Assembly (NCBI GenBank): GCA_034336665.1
Contig: CM067565.1
Coordinates: 83,206,858 to 83,270,857, forward strand
Length of the DNA stretch: 64,000 nt
Source of the DNA: Luscinia megarhynchos
Taxonomy: Eukaryota > Chordata > Aves > Passeriformes > Turdidae
Direction: 5' to 3'
Shown: positions 37,307 to 48,900 of the stretch, piece by piece
How the letters are laid out: each line of letters opens with the position of its first letter
Position numbering within the stretch: position 1 is the stretch's first letter
The notes under the pieces: generated by a model
Told to the model about the DNA's origin: nothing
Database searches by the model: none
What the model saw: only the letters and a program-made list of their open reading frames with translations
Made by a program: the position numbers and the translations under genes

Positions 37307-39086
37307 GTGCTGAAAGATATTTAAGGGTAGATGCCTGCAGAAATGACCTTAGTACACATACCCTTTTGTATACTATATGTCTGTTTGTTTACAATTTATG
37401 CATATACATTTACCTATATATAAACATGCAAATATTCATAGGTGTATATTTTGTGTTCTTTCTCTTCTGACTCACTCCAATGAGTCCACAAACTATGGAA
37501 GCTGAAAGAGAGCAGGAAGAAGATTTGTTTCAGTGTCCTCTGATTTCTGTGCAGGTTTTTTTTTTGCCTGTGAATACAGTCATTAGAAAAAAAGTCTGCC
37601 TGAATTCATGACACCCAAGGCTGCTGACTGCAGCAAAGAGCAGCCCTTCAGTGACTGCCAGCCAGACAAAGCACAGGAAGAGCTTCCTGCCCATACCTAC
37701 ACATGATTTGGAGAGATGGTAAAAGGTTTTCATATCAAATGTCTTCAGTTAATTAAAACAAGGGCATAAAGGAAAAGGTCTAACTAGTAGAGCAGCTGCA
37801 TACTCTGTACTTCCAGCAAGCCCAGCTCCTTGTTGAGACATGCATAAAGTCTAAACCAATTTATCATTAATGAAATTTTCTGTTCCAGCTCCACTGATGC
37901 AGAGGTTTCCACTTTCAGGCCCCTTGCTGTGTTGCAGAGCTTGTTATCAGTTATTATTCATCTGTCCTCAATTCAGTGATCAGATCTGGCTGCTGCTGCT
38001 TTAGGAGTCAGAGAATCTAGCCAAACTCACTGAGAGAAAAATATAAAGCAGGAAAACATAACCATTGCATGAAGTGCTTTTCCTGCAGGCTGCCAGTCTC
38101 ACCCTGACAGCATGAAGATAAGAAATAATTTTCAATCAACAAACACAGGGCCACTGCAGGTGAGGCTGGAGACAAACAGAACAAAAAGTCATGCTGTCCT
38201 CAGCAGAGCTGATCCTGAGCACTTCTCAGAGATATGGGTGACTGCAAAGTACCATCTCATCAGAATTCCCACTAACATCCTTCATCGTTTTTCCTCACAG
38301 AGTGTGAGCAGCTAAGAAGGTGCAAATAGGAATATTAAGCTCTCCTGTTGAGGGACAGTTCCAGAGGGGAACTTCCCAACAAGTGCTACTTCCTGGTGTG
38401 GAAAAGCTACTGGCTGCTGATTGCACTGAGAAAGAAGGAAAAAACAGAAACATGGGTCAGTCTTGCATCTTTGTATGCACTACTTCCAGCTGAGTGTGGT
38501 TCACAGTGCATAGGAAACCGCATTCCTCATGCAAGTAATTTCTATGCAGCTTTGTAAGGCTTGAACAAGCCTGAGTCTCTGTGTCTGTAAAGGATTACCT
38601 TTTGTAGAAATCAAAAGAACAAGGCTGAAATGCAAATGGTGACAGAATTGTCACATACAGCCACCGTTGGGAGGATGATTCCAAGAGTTCTGCCTGGCCT
38701 CGAGGACAGGGTTGTCTCTATTCCCCTTGTCTCTCCCTGGCCAGCTGTCCAAAACCTGCCATGTGAAACAGCACGGTTTCCAGAAGAGACAGCTGGAAAA
38801 CTGGGTAACAATTTAAAATAGGAGCCATCTGCAGGTGATAAGGTCCTCTTGATAGTGTGCCTGATCTGGCAGTGCCTATGCAAACTGGAGTGCTCTGCAT
38901 GAACTGCCTCTATCTGTATGCTTTGTGACCCAGAAATACAGAGATTTGGAATTAATAACAGTAGAATCTGAGTCTCAATTTATGTCTGGCTAAAAAAGAA
39001 AGAGAGATAGATGAGTGAAACTATTCCCATGTAACTAGATTATTAGATTCACTAAAAACAATATTGCAATCCAATGCAATATTGCA
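37307..39086. other. Non-coding sequence, no gene seen
   Basis: AT-rich sequence around 37370-37460 is followed by average-composition DNA. Small frames at 38112-38315, 38348-38557 and 38611-38900 have no recognisable domain. A perfect 12-base palindrome, TGCAATATTGCA (39075-39086), with a partial copy at 39059-39068, marks the edge of the GC-rich block that follows. Confidence 0.6.
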
Positions 39087-39345
39087 TTTCACATCCCAGC
39101 CCAGGCTCAGGGAAGCCAGACCTCACCCAGCCCACCCTGGGCTGGCCATGGCCCAAGAGGGCTTCTGGGATGTGGGGACAGGGCCAGCACAGGAGGTCCT
39201 GGGATGGAGTCTGTTTTTGGTCTCGCTCCTGAGCAGTGCCTGGCAGTACAAGGTAAACTGCCCTGGGGAAGGGCCAGGAGGAAGGCTTGGCACTGCTCAT
39301 GGCTTCCCTTCCAAAGACACAGAATCGCTTTCCAGGCAGTTGCCA
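39087..39345. other. GC-rich block of unknown origin
   Basis: This is the most GC-rich stretch of the window apart from the CR1 copy next to it. It contains an inverted repeat (CAGCCCACCCTGGGCTG) followed at once by the palindrome GGCCATGGCC. CpG dinucleotides are rare, so it is not a CpG island. The 205-codon minus-strand frame at 39052-39669, the longest in the window, starts inside the adjacent CR1 and crosses this block. That frame is probably a consequence of high GC and few stops. It could be a piece of an LTR element or another repeat that I cannot name. Confidence 0.4.
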
Positions 39346-39399
39346 AGAGCAGAGATTTGTACTAAGTATCAAAAGTAAAATTAATGAGGGGTAAGCAAA

Positions 39400-40106
39400 T
39401 ACCAGTATAGTCTGAGGATTGACCTGCTGGAAAGCAGCTCTGTGGAGAAGGAGCTGGGGGTCCTGGTGGACAACAAGCCACCCATGAGCCAGCAGTGTGT
39501 CCAATGGAATCCTGGGGTGCATTAGGAAGAGCACTGCCAGCAGGCTGAGGGAGGTGGTCCTGCTGCTCTGCTCAGCCCTGGTGAGGCAGATCTGGAGTTC
39601 TGTGTCCGGTTCTGGGCTCCTCAGGACAAGAGACATGGAGCTCCTGAGTGGGCCCAGTGGAGGTAACAAAGATGATTAAGGGACTGGAGCATCTCTCTTA
39701 CCAGGAAAGGCTGAAGGGAGCTGGGCCTGGTCAGCCTGGAGAAGACACAGCTGAGAGGGCACTTCATCAGTATCTGTCAGTATCTGAAGGGGGGTACCAA
39801 GAGTGTGGAGCAAGGCTCTGCTGCATCTGAGCAGTAGGATAGGAGGCAATGGGAAACAACTGATGCACAGAAAGTTCCATCTGAACATAGGCAAAAACTT
39901 GTTGAACCCACACACCCAACTGTGTGGGTGACACACTGGCACAGGTTGCCTGAAGAGGTTGTGGAGTCTCCCTCACTGGAGATACTCAAGAACTGTCTGG
40001 ACACAATCCTGTCCCATGTGCTCTAGGATGACCCTCCTTGAGCAGGGAGGTTCGGCCAGGTGAGTCACTACAGTCCCTTCCAACCTGACCCACTCTAGGA
40101 TTCTAC
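39400..40106 (+). mobile_element. Longest CR1 LINE copy, about 700 bp, 3' end present
   Basis: Plus-strand CR1. It starts near GACCTGCTGGAAAGCAGCTC and passes GGAGCTGGGGGTCCTGGTGG, GAGGCAGATCTGGAGTTCTG, AAAGATGATTAAGGGACTGG and CAGCCTGGAGAAGACACAGC. It ends with GTCCCTTCCAACCTGACCC and AGGATTCTAC. The segment order matches the last 700 bases of CR1. It is one of the better-preserved copies, although stops and small indels break ORF2. The terminus reads ATTCTAC, a variant of the usual ATTCTATG. A short perfect hairpin inside it (ACCCACACA...TGTGTGGGT, near 39907-39930) is probably incidental. Confidence 0.95.
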
Positions 40107-43100
40107 AAAAATTAATTCCAAGCAGGTAATGGACAAAGTAGGTGTCCATTTTGCATATTTTTTGGCTTACCAAGAGCTACCCAAACCTGACAAGGACATC
40201 TATTTGAGGACATTGCTATGTCCAGGTGTGTCAGACACAGAACAGTGATCACAGCCATGTTGATCTGTGTTGGCTCACACATCACAATTTAATCTATCTT
40301 ACTATTTACTGGATACTATAACTTAGAGTCTTAAATCCTTTTTATTTCCACATCTTGACAAACTGTTCATTTCTGGAACTTCTAGCTGGAAACGGTGATT
40401 AGCAAAGCCAGGATATGTTGAAAGAAGGACAGCAGGAATGACTGAGGAGATGGCCGGGCTGCATTAATGAAAAATACTAACAAATGAACCTGAAAATAGT
40501 GAGCATAACTATCCAGAGTAAACCCTCATCATATTATAACAACAGGTACCTGTGTCTAAGCTCTACAGAAAGCATTAGCACTTGGCTCAGCACCCTTCAT
40601 TTTAAATGTATAAAGAAACTTTCCATCAAGGTTCAGATGCACAGCCTGAAATGCCTTGTCATGAGGAACTGAGCAGAAAAACCAAGGCAAAAGCTCCTGT
40701 ATGTGGGAGGTAGATATGAAAGTAAATCTCTGCTGTTTTCAGCCAAGGGAGAGCTGGGTACCTGCCACTTTGCAAACCCACAGATTTCTGAGATTATCCT
40801 CTGATGAGCATGACGTTTTCTTTAAATAGCGTGCTGCAAATTAACAGTTCTCAGAAAACTCTTCTGCCAAAGTCCCTGACAAAGTTTCTTCCTTAACCCT
40901 TAAGGTACTGACTTAATGGAGTGATAGAAAAGGTAGGGCCTGATACAATGATTGGAGTAATAACCTCATGAGGCAATCTAAGAGTGGAAGATGCCATACA
41001 TACTTGCCATGTGGGAGGCAGTGGATAGATTAGATTTTGAGCTCAGAAGCATCTGATTATATCTGTTTTCTCCGTTTCAAGGCAATTTTCAAGATGTTTT
41101 ATATTTTTTTGTTTGCTGTTCCAAATGATGATAAACACAAAAATATGTCTGTGAAATAAAAAATCAGGACAGACTCTTGGTCGTTCCCCCTCTGTCACAA
41201 TTAATTCATTGAAATGTTAAAACAAAAAAAGGAGTACTTAGTTATAAAATTCACAGAATCTCTCCTAAGTTGACAAGTTTGTTTTCACTATCTGCTTTGA
41301 AATTTTGAATTTTTCAGAATGGACCTTTTCTGGCAAACAAGAACCAGTATTTCCTTATGAAAAATGTTTTATTGAAGACTCACTGATATGATACAATGGA
41401 GAAGAGGCTAACACTGCATTTTTAATGGAAATATTTTGTATTTTCACAAACCAAAGCACACAAATGTCTTCCAGAGAAAGAAGCAAGACTCTACAGCTAA
41501 ATCAGTGTAATTCAATGTATTTCAACGAAGCAGTGCGAATAATGCTGGCAGCTAATCTTGTCCCTTGTCTCTAAAGCAGAATTTCCTGTCACAAATAGGT
41601 TGAAGCCTGGCTCTGTTAATATATCTTACATGTTTCCTTACACTTTTTCTGCATCAACCACTGTTATAAACTGTTGTCTTGAACTGTAATAATCATGTAC
41701 TTCATCACAGCATTGCTGCTGATTCTTCTCAATATGTTGTATAATATTACCACTTTCTTTAATCAAAACACCCTTCAGTCTTAAAAAAAAAATCCCATGG
41801 TCACTTACTCTGTCTGAGGAAGATGCCTGCATCACTATTTGCAGTGCTGCCACAATGCTTTTCATTTACAAATAAGTACAAATCAATTTTGGTGGTTCAC
41901 TTGGGTGGGAGTGACTTTGTTAATTTTTTCTCTGTGATAATTTCATGGACCACTTTCCAATGTCTGTGTCTCATAGACTGCCACTTGTCCATAATCTACA
42001 AGACAAGAGCTGCTGTTGTGCAACACTGCAGTGCTGTTAGTCTTATTCCCTGAGCAATTTATTTTCTGTATTCTCTTTCATCAGTTTTTCTTTAAAACAG
42101 TAAAGCACCTGGGTCCAAGGTGTTTTTCCAGCTCTGTTCCTCTGAGTTTTGGAGGATTTTACTGGCACAAGTGGCAGTGGAATGCTGCCCCTAATTGAAA
42201 GAGATATATAAGTCTGCCTATTCTCATAGAAAGGCAAGTAGATGAAAAGCTGCTATGGAATGATGTGTGTTGCCAAAAGTCTGAGCTGTGGCAATAAAAT
42301 TTGTTCCTCCAAAGCTACTTCCTCGATTTCTCTCATGTTCAAACACATATGGTATCAGCTGAAAAATAATGTAAAAATAACAATTATCATAAGAAGAAAA
42401 TACTTTGACAAACGAATACCTTCTTGTAGCATGGTCATAACATACTGCTAAGAACAACAGGACAGGATTTTGTAAAAGATTTCTTTGGCAACTGGATTGT
42501 CATAAGCTCTGAGGACCTCTTGAGTCTGCAGGCTACAAGACTCTTTTGCAAAATGTGCAGGTGGAGTAATTCTGGGTTGTAGGCTGTGAAGGTGGAATGG
42601 AGCAGAGATTAGAAATAAGTCTTTTGCCCAGGTGCATTTCAGTCTAGGTACCAAAGACTAGCTATACTTCCCTCCTCCTTGGAAAATTGGTCCCTAAACA
42701 GGAAAGTAGGGACTGAGGACTTCTGAGAACACTGTGAATATTTTGTTTTAGTACTTACTAGGATGCTGGTGGAATCCAGAGCCTTTGTTTCTCTGGATAT
42801 GTGATGGATATGGATATGGATAGGGATATGGATATGGACATGGATATGGATCTGACTCCATTCTTCACAACACTATTGGATCTCAACTCAACTTTTTATC
42901 TCTTTTGTGCTAGCTTTTGTCTTCAGTATCTCCTGCTATAAGGATCACTATCTGCTTGCATTTTTCCACCACATTCCCCAATAGGAAGCTTTCTTCATGT
43001 TATTTTTTGTGCCTTTTAAATGTAAAAGCTGGGATGAGGAAATTCAGTTTGCAATAGGTGTACACTGGGGAGCTCTGAGACAGTCATAGTTAGCATCTGA

Positions 43101-45564
43101 AATAAAAAGAATCTGAAGGAGATAACCAGGCAAAAAATGGAAAACAGAAATTGTATACTTACTGTATTTAGCATCAGTTGTACTGCAGCCACAATTATCC
43201 TCAAGAGTATATTAGAAATCTTGGGACATTGAATTACAAATGCATAATTCAGGCCCATTCTTGTAAATGGGGCTCGCTGTAATTTTTGCATATTAATGTT
43301 CCCAAATCTCATCACAGTTCCAGTTTATTGAAAATGGCTAGCTCTCTAGAAGAAAAACTAGATGATATTTTTATGTAAATATTTATTCCAAGATGTATAT
43401 CCTTTATAGTAACAATCAGAAAAAGACAGCATTTAGTGAATTCACTAATAACCAGAGAAGCAAAGGGTTTGTCTTTTCCAGGGAAATCAGAATCCCAAAG
43501 AGCAGCACTTTTATTTGGTATACCTCTCCAGTGTTAATGATTGTTAACAGCCAAAGTGTACATTGATATCATCCTGTTCTTACTCAAAAAACTCCACTCA
43601 TTCAACACAACATATGGAAAAATATCCTGCAGGTCAATGGTACTGGGGTACACCTTTGCCAAAAACTACATTAAATATGCATCATCAGGGTTTCAAAGAC
43701 CCACTTCAAATGGATAAATCCAACAGTACCTAAAGAAAAACATGGACCCTTGCAGTCATCTCCATGGGAATGCAGGGTAATGATGTTCTTGAAGGAGATG
43801 ACACAGTGGTTGTCAATTTGTCCTCAAGCCCAGGCTTCAGCTGCCCCTTTACCTCGGTAAGGCCAAAGCCAATAAGAGTCAATCAGTTCCAGTGTTAGCC
43901 TCCACCAGACCTCTTGTAAATTACCTTTCAAACTAACATAGAGAAATAGGATCATCTATCATAATGTACCTTAGTTTGAATGAAGAAGACTTCAGAAAAT
44001 TAATTGACTAAGGTACTGAAGGTAGAACAGGGAAACTTTAGGTAGCAATAAGTTTTATTTTAATTAATAGCACAAACTCATCTCAGTAACATGAGATACT
44101 GCCTGAGCTCATTTCTTTGCCCGTTGATCTTCATCAAGCTCCCAAATGAGCCCGGTCAATAGGAATAGGATAGGTTTTTTTATATAAAACCCCTGTTTTA
44201 TTAATAGTTTTCATAACTCAAGACCATGTTGGAAGGGGCTTTGAGCAACCTGGGCAAGTGCATGGCAGGGAGCTGATGCTAAGAAGACCTCGGGAGATTT
44301 TGTTGTGAAGATCTTATTCTTTGGATAACAATAACGAGAGACAAATACAAAACTCCTTTACTTGCTTGTAGTGTGTAATCTCCCATTTTTTTCTTAGGCT
44401 TTTACCTATGCAACACAATCGACTCTTCTTTTGAAGGCTGATTTTTTTGTTACGAAGGGCTATACAAACTGAACAATAAACTGTCTAAAACATTCCACAA
44501 GCAATTTTAAAGCACCTCTGCCATCTACTCTGTAAGATGAGAATTCAAGTTCACTTGAAATCTGTATCCTTTGTTTGCAGTAGTTTCAGCTCCTTGGCTC
44601 TAATTATGCAGCTTTTTACTTTAAAAATACTTCATTGTTTTATTTGTGTATGCCACTTTGTTTTCTATTAAAGAGAAGAAAGCCAAGTTATACAGAAAAT
44701 CTGCAATGATTAGTTTTAGACTTGAAACACATGTTCACAAACAAAGAGCACACAGCTGTAATAATGGCATGTATTATTTTATTGTTTCACTTCCATGGGC
44801 AGCCGCCTCAGTAACCTGAAATTCATGCCCCATTACTCCCATTTAGTATGATATTATAGTGGTTTTGATGCATCTTTTTCTCAAGATGGCCACAGAAAAC
44901 CAATAAAGCAAATGAGTCCTTTACATGCTTAAAAGAATTCCAGATGAATAAAATGCAGAGCACTCTCCGTCCTTCAGTCTCTGTACTTCATTAAAGTTAA
45001 CAAATGTGCTTATCTGTGGGGGAAAAAAAAGAGAGAGAGACTAGAGAAAGATTCAAACAAAGGAAAAGAGAAAAATGTTGCCACAGAATCTTTAGGACAC
45101 TACCATATGCAGGGAAAAGGCACCTTGCTTTAGCCTGTCTAGCTTTCTTTTCCCCTTTCTTGCTCTAAAATTAGACACATGCATTTCAAAGGAGCCATCT
45201 GGGCAATCCTAAGGAAAGCAAGAGAGACCAGACCTGACATTCTCTGAAACTCAGTCAACCAGAGGGAAAGTATTTTCTTTTTCCTGCTCGTTCTGATTTG
45301 AGGAATAAAGCAAAGAGTCAAGAGAAACTCCTATTGTGAAGCATAATAGGGTATGTCATTGCAGCTTTTCCTGAGATGATTCAAGGAGCTGTTTCTACCA
45401 GCATGCATCTGCATTTGCTTTATAACAGAGAGTAGCAGTCAGTAGGTTGAATGCTTAACATAAGTCTGTGATTCAGCAAACGACCTCCATTCAGAAAAAA
45501 TACTGAAGCTTAAACTCTGCTATGTTTATGGTTTCTCTGCTAGGTGTACTCTCACCTCTAGTAG
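40107..45564. other. Mostly unique non-coding sequence
   Basis: About 5.5 kb without a supported gene. It holds a GGATAT array (42795-42853). Sequence around 44560-44960 is AT-rich, lacks repeats and has several homeodomain-type TAAT cores, so it is flagged as a possible conserved element. Frames up to 99 codons (43016-43315 minus) have no recognisable domain. Confidence 0.6.
42795..42853. repeat. (GGATAT)n hexanucleotide array
   Basis: About nine units of GGATAT with single-base variants (GGATAG, GGACAT), 59 bases in all. This is a minisatellite-like array of six-base units with no visible link to a transposon. Confidence 0.93.
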
Positions 45565-45752
45565 TGTGAGCAGTTTTGGGCACAACAATATAAGAAAGCT
45601 TTTAGGAAAGCATCCAAAGAAGGACCATAAAGATGTTGAAAGGTCTCTTGAGGGGAAGCCATATGAGATGCTGCCAGGTTACTTGGTCTCTTCACCCTGG
45701 AGAAAGGGAGACTGAGGGGAGACCTCATTGCAGTCAATAACTTCCTCATGGG
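45565..45752 (+). mobile_element. CR1 LINE fragment lacking the 3' end
   Basis: A diverged plus-strand CR1 segment from the part encoding the ORF2 C-terminal region. It reads GAGCAGTTTTGGGCACAACA, then AAAGAAGGACCATAAAGATG, CACCCTGGAGAAAGGGAGAC and GGGGAGACCTCATTGCAGTC, in the order expected of CR1. It stops some 300 bases before where the 3' terminus would be. The minus-strand frame 45558-45749 is its antisense shadow. Confidence 0.82.
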
Positions 45753-45943
45753 TTTGCTTAGGTTTACATTTTTGTCAATTTCTCCTTTTTTTTGCCTCTT
45801 AGCTGTTCATATTAAGAAGAGTTTTTCTTTGAATCATTCACATTTTAAAAATATTTCCTATAAATCTTCCTACAAGTATTTCAAGAAGTTCTCTTCCAGC
45901 ATCAATAATTATCATTACCCATGAATCCCAGGTTCCTAATTCT

Positions 45944-45975
45944 GCCCCTCCCCTCCCCTTCCTTTCCCCCCTTTA
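45944..45975. repeat. Polypyrimidine (CCCCT)n-like tract
   Basis: About 32 bases of C and T, with CCCCT-type units at the left and CTTT and C runs at the right. Confidence 0.85.
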
Positions 45976-48900
45976 CTTTGAGTATCATTCCTCATGCTAT
46001 GTCTAACCCATGTAATTTTGACTGCACTCATCATCTGTTTCTGACCTGTTTCTGCTAGCTTTCCATTTCTTTCTCCACTAGGAACAGCTAGTGGGCTTAG
46101 AGACTGTCAGTGACTTTGATTTTTTTTATTGTGTCAATGTACACTATTTCCTGCTTACTCAAGATAAATTTAATCTGTCACATGCTGCCTAGAGCTCCAA
46201 TGACTTTAAGTACATCTGGGGAATTTTGCAATCGTCTGCAGACTGTTATTAGCTAAAATAACCTAACCTTTATCAGTTCTCAATAACTTGCTGTCCACTT
46301 CTTTTATGGGCTTAGTTCATGTTAAAAACTTGCTATCAATATTGACCTCTCGGACACTTCAGCTCAAAAATATTCACTTTGTAGGTTCTTAAACTTTAAC
46401 ATACTACCAGTATGATAATATTCTGATACTAGTGGTAGTTTTATTTTAAAGCTATACCATTATTTCTTTCACAAATGATCATACTAATTGTCTGGAAAAT
46501 CTTGAGCCAGTGCTATTTGTATGCAGCTTTTAGCTAGTTAAAGAAAAAACAATAAAGTACGTGTTATAATATTGTCTTTATTAGCAGGATTACTTATTTT
46601 TTTCCTATTGTTTAGCAGTTTGAATTGTAAAATCAGTAAGAACTTTAAGAAGGAAATAAAATAAAAGCCATTCCAGTTCACTGATGTGGAAACTGCTACA
46701 TGCTTACCTAAAATTGCAGAGTTAGTGGTAGAGTTCAAGGCTTTCCAATTCTCATTGTGTCTCCACCAAGGTGTGCTGCCTCTCGTGCTGCCACATCACC
46801 TGCTCTCCCTGTTACAGAACTTGAATGCTGTGAGGATAAGATAACTGATGTGTTAGCTTGGAAGGCACTCAGTTCCTGAGAGAAGTGGTTTGCTTTTTTT
46901 TTTTTTTTCATTAGGGAGAAAGAAAAAAGAATCTAAATGAAGTAATTTTATTTAACTCATGGGTAATAATTTGATTTGGTATAAATGGGAAAGAAAGTGA
47001 AATTAGCTGGACAGTTAGAATGGATTTCTAAATGAATTAATAACCTTTGGAAGCAAAATTGCAATGCACACGAAATGAACATTTGCATTTTCTTTTGTTT
47101 CAAAATATTTGTCATACTGGAATTTTTTTGCAGAGAAAAATTGCCTTCAAGAAAATCTGTGTGTCTTCAAAAAAAGTATGCAGAAAATGAGTGAAAGAAA
47201 GGAAAGCATTCATAGGAAAACATATTCAGCTTTAAAAAGAGCAACATACATAAGATTTTTTTGACATATCAGATAAGTCCCCAGAGCCATTTAATGTCCC
47301 ACACACATGCTTGTATCACCTTGACTAGAAGAGGAGCGATTGGTACTAACTATAGGCAATGTGACATACATTTAGGAAGTACTGATTCCAAGAGAGTGAT
47401 ATGATTTCTGTTCAGGGATCAATGTTTTTTCCTCAATGATATGTGAACATGCTATTCATTTGCTTCTTAGGTGCAAATTGTGTTCCAAACTCCTAATTAA
47501 TTCTGTAGGATGTTTTTGGTTTGTATCCTTTTTATTCGCTCCTACTGCCAGTTGACATTGCACTTTGAGAACCAGGATAGTTTTCCAGAGATGAGGGTGA
47601 TGCTCATTGTTTTGGAAACTGGCCAGGATCTGTGGTGGTTAACAGACAGACAGGATCATTCTAGTGGTTTTTAAAGCCTTATTTTAGAGACAGGAATCAC
47701 AAGACTTCCTGTTTATCTCGCTTTTTGTATTTTCGTGCAACATGAGTCACTGCCAGCTCTACCAGCTGAAACAGAGTGCAAGATGCCCTCTGAACTTGTT
47801 GAAGAAAAAGATTCTTGTTTTCCCCTGCAAACAGCATGGGGGATGTCTGAGATCAGTGAAAAGATGGTAGCATAAACTTGCTATCGTATCTGCACTGTTG
47901 TGGTCTAGCAAATATGGGTAATTATGTCTGCAAAGATACAGCAGTGTGGAAGCCAAGGTGTGTCAGCAGGCAGCATAGGAGTGCTTTGGAGTTAAAGGCT
48001 GTGTTATACCTCAGGCTGACTTACATTTGTGACTGTAGGACAGTAAATACTTTTATATAAGTATGCTGCTGTGTGCTATTGTAAATCTACCCTCTTGAGC
48101 AAACACCCTGTTCTGGATTTCTCTGTATTTAGACATCAATAGATAGATGGTCGTTTGTGAGTGTGTTGCTCGGAGTATGTGGTTAGTCTGACCCATTTTA
48201 GCCAAATAGTTCAGGGGGGAATTAATGACAAGGGTACCAGGCTTCTTCTTGCAAGAAGACTGCAACCAGCTAGCTCGTGCAAAAATATCTGTGTGGGCAA
48301 TATCTGCATTTACTCAGATGATTCTCACCTAAGCTCTCTCTTTAGAGATACTGCTTTGTATAATGATGAAGGTACTTTTTATATAAACATGCTTTATAAT
48401 CTTGATTTCCAACTTTGTCTGAATTCTCAACATAGCCAGATCCGGACAAAGACACCAGGAGAAACTCAGGCCAGAAGGGGAACTCTCAGAACTTATCTTC
48501 TGTAGGATTAATTGACAATAGTGCTGTCACCCCCTTAAATGTATAGCCTAATCTATGTTAAATCTCCATATTGTGAAAATTTGAAAAGGAATTTTCCTTT
48601 TATCTGTTCCTGCAGTAACTGCTTTTCCCTCTCTTCTACTCTTCTTTTATAGAAAGACACAAACCCCAGAATATTGTTCCTTACATCAGTGTGTTTCATT
48701 TTGATGTGTCTGTGCTAATGTTGAATTGAAACTCTTTACTGGTGCTCTTATGCTTCTGACCACTACTCTGGACACATTTCATTGCTGTGGATCTGTACCT
48801 GGTGCTTACTGAAGACAGTTGTAATTAAAGATCACACATGAGGGACTCAGACTCCACAAACAAGGGGAGACTGCCTGGGCTCTGCAGGACTCTTCAGGAG

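Noticed and set aside
39052..39669. 205-codon minus-strand open frame, the longest in the window
   Set aside because: It is antisense to a CR1 copy and crosses the GC-rich block; high GC lowers stop frequency. No domain is visible in the translation.
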